Shown: piece by piece, positions 57,051-64,000 of the stretch
How positions within the stretch are numbered: the stretch's first letter is position 1
How the letters are laid out: each line of letters opens with the position of its first letter
Source of the DNA: Cenococcum geophilum 1.58
Lineage: Eukaryota > Ascomycota > Dothideomycetes > Gloniales > Gloniaceae
Length of the DNA: 64,000 nucleotides
Direction of reading: 5' to 3'
Assembly: GCA_001692895.1 (NCBI GenBank)
Contig: KV748177.1
Location: 2,542,001-2,606,000 of the forward strand
Notes under the pieces: model-generated
Database searches by the model: none
The model's input: only the letters and a program-made list of their open reading frames with translations
What the model was told of the DNA's origin: nothing
Position numbers and translations under genes: made by a program

Positions 57051-59398
57051 AGGCGGCTACTATAAGGAATACTAGAAGCAGGCTAATAAAGAGAAGTTAG
57101 CTCGGCCTTTAGAAAACCTAAAGCCCTAATAGCGTATCTCTTTTAACTATAACTAGGGCCTAATATAGAGGGAGAGAAGAAATATATTGTAGTATATATT
57201 GCAATAGATACGCCCTAGGGTAAAGTCTGCCTATATACTTTATATAATAATAGGTGCCAAATTAACCTTATTAATTAAGATATCGTCTATAAGTTTAACC
57301 TATCTATATACTATACGCTACGTTTATATAAACCTATTATATATTTCCCTAATAGCAACTAGATAATAATCTAGGATACTTATAATCTAATAGTTACCAC
57401 TAGCAACTTATAGGGTACCCCTCGCACTATCAGCCCGTAGACCTTTTAGGGTAGCTTATTTAATAGTTATAATATAATTCTTAGATAAAATTGGCTCGCG
57501 GAAGTAGATTTATTAATTAGCTTCTATTCTAAATAGTTTATCTAGGGTACTTCGGACCCTAGACGCCTCTAAATAGTTACCCTTAATACTCTTCTAGCAG
57601 ATATTAAGGCTAACGAAACAGTCTATTTGCTATAGCTAAAAAACTTCTTTTTTACGCTAGTTATAAACATAATAGAGGACCTATTATTACTAGTAGTAAG
57701 TACCTATATAAACCCTCTAAACGTAAAGATACTAGTTATAAACATAGTAGAGGACCTGCCGTTACTAGTAGCGAGTACCTATAAAGACCCTCTAGTACTA
57801 GTATAGATTACCTATATATAAGGGGGAGGTAATTAAAACCCAAAAATTATTAAGTATACTATAGCTAAGCTATACATACTCTTAGTACGAGTATACCTAT
57901 AAAACGTATATTGGCTGCACCCTTCTCTTTACTAACTCCTAGAAGTATATACTACGTAATAGTTACTTTAACTTCCATGGCCCCTAGCCTACTAAATATA
58001 TATAAGGAGGAAATTAATATCTTCTCTAATAAGCTAGCAAGCATACTACCGTAAAACTTTAAGTATAACTATATAATTAACTTAAAAAAAGGCAAGACGC
58101 TACTATAAATGCCCCTCTATAACCTCTTATAGAGGGAGTTATAAATCTTATAAGAGTACCTAGATAGTGCTTTTAAGAAGGGCTGGATTAGGCCCAGTAA
58201 GTCGCCTACTAGAGCGCCTGTCCTCTTTATACTAAAAGTAGACAGTATAATATGGCTATACGTTAATTATAGACGCCTAAATAAGATTATAATTAAAAAT
58301 CAGTACCCCTAACCGCTAGTCGGCGAACTCTTTAATAGGCTTAGCTATGCGAAGATATTTATAAAGCTGGATCTTTATAATGCGTATTATAGGATTTATA
58401 TTAAAAAGGGAGACGAATGGAGGACTATATTTAAGATATACTATAGTTACTTTAAGTACCTAATAATGCTCTTTAGTCTTACTAACGCCCCTATAACTTT
58501 CTAGAGCTATATTTATAAGGCTTTAGGAAGCCTAGTAGATACTATCTATATAATTCATCCAGATAATATTCTTATCTACTTAAATAACGAGGATAAGTAT
58601 GTTAAGCACGTTAAGTAGGTACTATAATAGCCCTACGCTTAGGGCCTATACGCTAAACTATTAAAATATATTTTTTATATTAAGAACGTTAAGTTCCTAG
58701 GCTTTATTATTACCCCTAAGAGTATTATAATAGACTCTAACCGCGTAAAAGCTATTAAGGAATAGCCTAAGCCTAAGTCCTATAGGGATATCTAGGTCTT
58801 TCTTAGCTTTGCTAACTTTTATAGGCGATTTATTTAGAACTACTTAGATACTATATACCCCCTATACGCATATCTTATATAGGTATATTATAACCCAATA
58901 TTAGATAGGAAGAAAAAGTAAAAGCGTAAGTTAAAATGGCCTACTAAATGGTATTAACCTTAGTCCTAGCCTAATAATGCGTAGTAGGCGTTTTATAAGC
59001 TACGCGCTGCGTTTATATAGGCCCTTCTGCTTCGCCACTTTAACCCTAATTTACCCCTAATAGTAATTACTAACGCTTTTAATTATACCTATAGTAGTAT
59101 ACTTCTGCAGCCTTTAGGATAGGGAGATTAACTCTACTAGTACCTAATTACTTATTATAGTTAGAAGCTTACTAGCCTAAAAGTATAGTATAATACGCAT
59201 AATAAAGAACTACTCGCTATAGTATAATGCTTTAAAACATAGCGCTATTACCTTAAATACGCCGCGTATATAATGTGCGTGCTTTATAATTATAATAATC
59301 TTAGGTACTTTATAACTATTAAAAGCTTATCTATTTACTAGGCCTAGTACGCTAAGGAACTAGCTAAGTTTAATTTTAAGATTAAATATAAGCTATAT
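57051..59398 (+). pseudogene. Outer gypsy: gag end, protease, RT, RNase H
   Basis: Starts with GGYYKEYQKQANKEKLARPL (stops read as Gln). Protease-like INLINQDIVYKFNLSIYYTL lies near 57,260. A 75-bp in-frame duplication lies at 57,657-57,794. RT at about 58,200-58,720 has VDSIIWLYVNYRRLNKIIIK, IFIKLDLYNAYYRI, EWRTIFKIYYSYF and ILIYLNNEDKYVKHV. Then FLSFANFYRRFIQNY and RNase H with QRYYLKYAAYIMCVLYNYNN lead to FNFKIKYKLY, where the TIR element inserts. KLDLYNAYYRI keeps the first catalytic Asp. Confidence 0.85.
57657..57794 (+). repeat. 75-bp in-frame tandem duplication
   Basis: The blocks starting at 57,657 and 57,732 both begin CTAGTTATAAACATA and share GAGGACCT and ACTAGTAG. They encode LVINIIEDLLLLVVSTYINP and LVINIVEDLPLLVASTYKDP, 25 residues apart, between protease and RT. 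Confidence 0.8.
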
Positions 59399-59497
59399 CA
59401 GGAAATTTTTTTTCGGGCTCGTTGTTGCAGTTTGCGGCAATTTGCGGCAAACTGTACGGTTGCGGCAGTCGTATATGGTCTTGTGCGGTTTGCGTAT

Positions 59498-59612
59498 TTT
59501 GCGGCAAACTGTATAGAGCCTGCGTATTTTGCAGTAACTTGCAGCAAACTGCACAGAGCCTGTGCATTTTATAGCAACTCGCAGTAAACGCGCAGAGCCT
59601 GTGTATTTTACA
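59498..59612. repeat. Subterminal repeats of about 40 bp
   Basis: Three units share TTTTGC-(G/A)G-AA, a GCAAACTG-like part and CAGAGCCTG(C/T)GTA. Related TTTGCGGCAA and TTGCAGCAA motifs recur at both ends of the element (59,425-59,460 and 61,245-61,345), as in subterminal transposase-binding repeats. That role is inferred. Confidence 0.7.
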
Positions 59613-59814
59613 CGTTTTATATATTTTATATATTTTGCACATTTTGCACATTTTATATTTTGCATATTTTATATTCCTATATAACTATATAAAATGTAGA
59701 GCTATTTATTAAGCAATTAAGATAAGGGGGATACCCTTTGCAAAGGCTCCAAATTATTAATTGGCGGTATTCCTGATGATCTGCTGGCTGTGTACCGATT
59801 TCCTAACTAGGCCT

Positions 59815-60071
59815 AGTGCCTGCCTGCCTACCTATCTGTCTGTCTGTCTGTTTATCTGTCTGTTTGTTTGTCTGTCTGTCTGTCTGTACCTGTTTATGCC
59901 TACCTGCCTATGCCTACTGTCTATGCCTACTGTTTGTGCCTACCTGTCTGTACCTACCTGTCTGTGCTACCTGTCTGTGCTACCTATCTATGCCTACCTG
60001 TCTATACCTACCGTCTGTGCCTACCGTCTGTGCCTCCTGTCTGTGCTACTGTCTATGCCTACCTATCTGTA
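59815..60071. repeat. CTGT/CTAC microsatellite
   Basis: CTGT units, then longer TGCCTACCTGTCTG-type units, expanded from a tetranucleotide. All three forward frames stay open here (Cys/Leu/Pro/Tyr-rich), purely because of composition. I call no gene. Confidence 0.9.
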
Positions 60072-60480
60072 ATTTGGGGGAAAGGTTGGCCCGATCGAAG
60101 GCTCCGCCTGATTCGATTGATTGATTGATCGTATTAATTCGAATCGTTCTCTACGGCCGTTCGCTGGCTATATATTCGAACGGTGGTCGTCTGGGGTGCC
60201 TACCTAGGAGGCCTTGATTTGATTCGGCGACGGGTCGATATTGAAGCTCTGGTTCAATTCGATCGATCGGTTGATTGAATCGTTCGTGGCGTTCGCTNGA
60301 TGGTCGTTNGAACGGTGGTCGTCTGGTTCTGGCGACGGTCGTCTGCTAGCTGTCGTTCTGGTGTCTCCCTAGGTAGGGAGGATATAAGGAAGGGTAGAAA
60401 ATAAGGTGGCTACCTAGGTGTATATAAGGGGTATCTTGGCAGAGGCATGTGTAGGAGGCTATCGGGAAATATAGCGGGGA
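60072..60480. other. Unique GC-richer spacer in the TIR element
   Basis: Contains TGATTGATTGATCG and GGTCGTCTGG motifs repeated several times (GAACGGTGGTCGTCTGG near 60,178 and 60,312) and two N calls. No coding frame. Confidence 0.6.
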
Positions 60481-61190
60481 CCCGATGCAGAGCTTCGTGT
60501 AGAGCCTCCGTACGCAGAGCTTCGCGCAAAGCCTCGTGCAGAGCCTCTGTACGTAGAGCTTCGTGTAGAGCCCTATGGCAGAGCTTCGTGTAGAGCCTTG
60601 TGTAGAGCCTCGTGCAAAGCTTCGTGTAGAGCTTCGTGCAGAGCTTCGTACAAGAGCCTCGCATAGAGCCTCTGTACGCAGAGCTTTATGTAGAGCCTTG
60701 TGTAAAGCCTCGCGCAAAGCTTTGTGTAGAGCTTCGTGCAGGGCTTTGTGTAGAGCTTCGTGCAGAGCTTCGTGCAGAGCTTCGTACAGAGCTTCGTGTA
60801 GAGCCTCGTGCAGAGCCTCTGTACGCAGAGCTTCGTGTAGAGCCTCGTGTAGAGCCTCGTGCAAAGCTTCGTGTAGAGCTTTGTGTAGAGCTTCGTGTAG
60901 AGCTTCGTGTAGAGCTTCGTGTAGAGCTTCGTGTAGAGCTTTGTGTAGAGCTTCGTGTAGAGCTTTGTGTAGAGCTTCGTGTAGAGCTTCGTGTAGAGCT
61001 TCGTGTAGAGCTTCGTGTAGAGCTTCGTGTAGAGCTTCGTGTAGAGCTTTGTGTAGAGCTTCGTGTAGAGCTTTGTGTAGAGCTTCGTGTAGAGCTTCGT
61101 GTAGAGCTTCGTGTAGAGCTTTGTGTAGAGCTTCGTGCAGAGCTTCGTGTAGAGCCTTAGTAGAGCTTTGTGCGGAGCTTTGTGGTATTT
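60481..61190. repeat. 12-bp satellite GAGCTTCGTGTA
   Basis: Roughly sixty units of 12 bp, mainly GAGCTTCGTGTA with CCTCGTGCA and TTTGTGTA variants. The array is most homogeneous at 60,860-61,130. Twelve is a multiple of three, so long open frames arise on both strands: plus 60,575-61,210 (CRAS repeats), plus 60,636-61,160 (VELR repeats) and minus 60,346-60,864 (EALH repeats). None has independent support as a gene. Confidence 0.92.
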
Positions 61191-61420
61191 TTATTGCAGC
61201 TAAAAATTAGGGTCTGCTTAAGTCGCGATTTTAGCAATTTTAGCAATTTGCAGCAACTTGCACAGGCTACTTGCGTATTTGCAGCAATTTGCACAGGCTA
61301 CTTGCGTATTTATAGTAAATTGCTGCAAATTGCCGTAAATTGCCAAAATCGCGACTTACGCAGGTTTTGTAGACCCCGATTTTCGCTTGCGACAACGTGC
61401 CTAAAAAAAAATTTCCTGAT

Positions 61421-63110
61421 GTAGGTAAAGTAAATCCCGCTAATATACTATTCTAGCGCCCGAATTATACTAAAGGCTTTAAAATAGTAGTAAAAGGATA
61501 GTCCTTAATGCTATACTGCCTATATTATAGTAAAAGTTGTAGGTTATAGGCCTTATAGGTGGCCCTAGTGCTACTATATTAAACTAGCGAGTAGTATACG
61601 TGTAGTATATAAGCAAACCTTGTGAACTTAGCGCCGGTGGACTAGAACGTCCTACTATTCTCTTTAAGATTACTTTAACTAACCTAATAGCGCTTAACCC
61701 TAGGGAAGACCTCTTAGCCTAGGCTATAGTCCCCTATAACGACCTAGTAAGTTACCTACGTATTATATATTACTTCGCTAGCACTAACTTTATATAGAGT
61801 CTCGTGCTATAGTAAAAGGTAGTAGTAGCTACTTTAGCCAAAACGGTGTTTATGGAATAACCCCCTAAGTTACTAGTTAATTTTATTTATAGAGTATAAA
61901 AAAGGGACGCCTTTATACACTCTATATATAATTAGTTAACTTAGAAACGAGTTCCTACTAGTAATAAGGACTATACCCTTAATAATTAAAGACTTCTAAA
62001 GCAAAATAATCAGGTCTAGGTGCTAAATTATATACTATTATAATAGGAGATCCTTAAGCGGAATTATAATAATCCTATAAGCGGCTACTATAGTTTTAAC
62101 TATACCTTTAAGGTAATCGCGTAGAAGTACGCTTAGAACAGCCTTACTTAGAACCTCTATAAATACCTAGATAATTATAATACCTACTAATACGTTAAAT
62201 TGCGTCGCTATAAACCCTATAGTAAGCTATAGCCTCTTTAGGTCCCTACCTAAGCCTAACGGCATTATTTACTTAACTTTATTATAGATTTTCTGGAGTT
62301 TAAGACTCCTAATAGCGTAGAGTATAACTCTATCCTTATCCTTATAGACCGTTTTATAAAGCTAGTACGCTACTATTTAGTACGTAAGATAATTAATGCT
62401 ATATAACTCGCAGAACTCTTATTTAGAGTCTTTATATAAATAGGGCCTCTAAATAATATTATCTTTAATAGGCGTAGTGTATTTATAAGCAAATACTAAA
62501 GTACTATATACTACTATTTCCGCGTTTAACGTAAACTTAGCACTATATTCTACCTATAGATAGATAATTAGATAAAGTATTAGAACTAGGAGCTTAAGGT
62601 ATACCTACGTATATTTATAAACTAGGAATAGTCTAATTAGGCCTTCCTACTTAAAGAAGTAGCCTTTACCTATAACTCTAAGGTCTATACTATAATAAAG
62701 CATTCCCTTATTAAGCTCGCCTATAGTTAGCTACTAAACGTCTTAAACGGAGTCCTAGATAGCATCTAAAACGCCTAGTAAGGTAGAAAGGGGTCTAAAT
62801 TAACAAATGTCTAACTTATAGAGATATATCTATAACGCCTGCGCCTTATATATAAGATAGCGGCGGCGTTAATAATATACGCCTAAAAGCTTTAAGTAAA
62901 ATACTATAATTATTACCACCTGGCCAAGCACTTCGCCGTTAGTAAATAAGTCCTACTTTCCTCTAAGAATATCTACACGAAACGTCTTTATAAAAAGCTT
63001 AACTACAAGTTTATAGGACTATTTTAGATCCTAGAGCGCGTAGGGCAGTAAGTATATAAGTTAGAGTTTCTACCTATTATAGTATAGTGTAGTAGTATAC
63101 GCGGTCCCTC
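61421..63110 (+). pseudogene. Outer gypsy: RNase H end and integrase
   Basis: Continues VGKVNPANILFQRPNYTKG directly after the TIR element. The integrase runs from about 62,040 to 63,110 with KRNYNNPISGYYSFNYTFKV, LYKYLDNYNTYQYVKLRRYK, NFIIDFLEFKTPNSVEYNSI, LILIDRFIKLVRYYLVRK, LQIDNQIKYQNQELKVYLRI and a C-terminal YKFIGLFQILERVGQQVYKL. HHCC-zone His/Cys are mostly Tyr. No chromodomain is evident before the stop near 63,118. Confidence 0.85.
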
Positions 63111-64000
63111 TCAGATATAAAGTCACAGTGCTGTTAGGTCTATTGGTCGGTCATAATTAGTTAGTAGAAATTAGTAGGAAAGCAGTTAGTAAGAAAAGAA
63201 AAAAAGAGTGTATTATGTGTCCGTCGTGCCTATCTAAGTTATTAAAGACTCTAAGGGCTTTAGACCAATCTATATAACTTATAGAAGGCCTAGGCTCTCC
63301 TAAAGCTATACCTAATCTAGATGTTAAATCTAGGGGCTAAATCACACTACTAAATACCTCCCCTACCTAAGTTGTTGTCCCCTAACGACTTCTAAAACTC
63401 TAAAACTCCTTATCTTTAAAATAAAGACGCAGTAGGTAATTATATGCGTTCCTTACCCTTACTATAAACCTGAGATAGTAAATAAGGAGACTCTATTCTA
63501 GTTAAATAAGACTATTCTCGTCTACTTAGCTAAGTAGCAAGAAAGACTTTAGACTGGCGGCTCTTAGATAATATAGCTCTTTTACGCCCTTCTATTTACT
63601 TAGTTCTATCCTATAATTCTTTAGGTAACTCTATATAACTTTATCCTTCTATAATAACTAGGGGCACTTTACTTAGATCTACCGTAATAGCTAAAGGATT
63701 AATTTTATTATTAATGCAGTAGAAGTAAGAGCGGCTATTAAAGCGTTCTATCTTAGTTATACGTATTAGCTTAAACGCATCTTTATAATTCTTAACGGCC
63801 CTAAAATAGTAGGAATGCATCTATTTCCTAACTTCGTTCCTATTGCTATTAAGAAAAAGGTTATAATTTTAAATTACCGCTAAAGAATCTTATTGTCGTT
63901 TACTAAAAGGGGCATTAGATAGAGCGCTAGCAGCTATAAGCTTAACTACTATAGGAAAGCGATATGGAATAGCGCTGTAGAGATTATTATATCTAGACGG
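63111..64000 (+). other. RIP-altered sequence, unrecognised relic
   Basis: No LTR matching 47,618 onwards is found. From about 63,660 one plus-strand frame has fewer stops: INAVEVRAAIKAFYLSYTY, LKRIFIILNGPKIVGMHLFP, NFVPIAIKKKVIILNYR and SASSYKLNYYRKAIWNSAVE. It vaguely suggests an RNase H-like or LINE-associated region, but I cannot confirm a family. It continues past the right edge. Confidence 0.35.

Larger units (their letters stand above)
59399..61418. mobile_element. Non-RIP-altered 2.0-kb terminal-inverted-repeat element
   Basis: Ends are CAGGAAATTTTTTTT at 59,399 and its complement AAAAAAAATTTCCTG ending at 61,418. The inverted repeat extends imperfectly to about 31 bp (CGTTGT-GCA shared on both ends). 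It is flanked by AT on both sides (59,397-59,398 and 61,419-61,420). Removing it with one AT restores the gypsy frame, so a 2-bp target duplication is likely. TCAGG/CCTGA ends with TA/TG flanks are an alternative. Inside are only repeats and GC-richer unique sequence; no transposase. It is therefore non-autonomous. Composition is unlike its host, so insertion probably followed RIP of the gypsy. Confidence 0.82.
47618..63110 (+). mobile_element. Outer Ty3/gypsy element carrying two nested insertions
   Basis: Three blocks belong together: 47,618-49,012, 57,051-59,398 and 61,421-63,110. The first has an LTR-like start (TGTTAGGTAAAACC at 47,618) and gag-type sequence. The second has the end of gag, protease, RT and RNase H. 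The third has the rest of RNase H and the integrase. Removing 49,013-57,045 plus one ACTAT joins IYIS-RTI to GGYYKEY in frame. Removing 59,399-61,418 plus one AT joins KYKLY to VGKVNPAN in frame. I could not find a 3' LTR matching the 5' candidate before 64,000, so the outer limits are provisional. Confidence 0.8.

Noticed and set aside
59761-60128. Three overlapping Cys/Leu-rich plus-strand ORFs
   Set aside because: They are translations of a CTGT/CTAC microsatellite in all three frames, not separate proteins.
60575-61210. 211-codon plus-strand ORF with CRAS repeats
   Set aside because: It is produced by the 12-bp satellite. Other frames and the minus strand are equally open, and there is no unique sequence of gene-like character.
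63134-63160. TGTTAGGT as start of a 3' LTR for the outer gypsy
   Set aside because: Only eight bases match the 47,618 sequence. The following bases differ by far more than transitions.

Overview
The window looks like filamentous ascomycete (Pezizomycotina) DNA. A normal-composition gene island at about 40.9-46.8 kb, with short GT...AG introns, is flanked on both sides by transposon relics that appear heavily altered by repeat-induced point mutation (RIP). The RIP call rests on three sequence features. TpA is abundant and CpA scarce. TAG and TAA sit where the families normally have Gln. Catalytic Asp is repeatedly changed to Asn. The LTR pairs I compared differ only by transitions. For these reasons most retroelement proteins survive only as stop-riddled frames, and few long ORFs are visible.

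Layout. 1-3.5 kb: LINE relic, minus strand. 3.9-4.6 kb: 108-bp tandem repeats encoding a 36-residue repeat. 4.6-8.1 kb: unrecognised RIP desert. 8,088-15,200: complete Ty1/copia element (216-bp LTRs, target duplication CTTGC). 15.2-20 kb: unrecognised relics. 20-21.1 kb: patatin-like phospholipase pseudogene, minus strand. 25.0-33.4 kb: DUF7924-like pseudogene (minus), split by a complete Ty3/gypsy chromovirus at 26,121-33,036 (187-bp LTRs, target duplication AATAA). 34.6-36.1 kb: degenerate repeats. 36.85-37.9 kb: 3' end of a second copia family. 38.98-40.9 kb: piggyBac transposase pseudogene.

Gene island. A two-exon gene resembling the OTT_1508-like zinc deaminases (41,638-43,019, +) is followed by an ORM/ORMDL sphingolipid regulator (minus) and an IEC3-like INO80 subunit (+). 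The last two are divergently transcribed from a shared intergenic region of about 560 bp.

Right flank. A second piggyBac relic (46.9-47.6 kb) abuts a Ty3/gypsy element that runs from about 47.6 to 63.1 kb. This element is interrupted twice: by a complete reverse-strand gypsy element (49,013-57,045; 427-bp LTRs, target duplication ACTAT), and by a 2.0-kb terminal-inverted-repeat element (59,399-61,418) that is not RIP-altered and carries a 12-bp satellite. Removing each insertion plus one copy of the flanking duplication restores the host reading frame, which supports the nesting.

The most unusual signal is a hairpin-bearing module lying between the end of pol and the 3' LTR in three retroelements of two superfamilies (about 14.74, 32.69 and 37.54 kb). 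It is in opposite orientation in one of them. All identifications were made by reading translations by eye. No database search or alignment was run.
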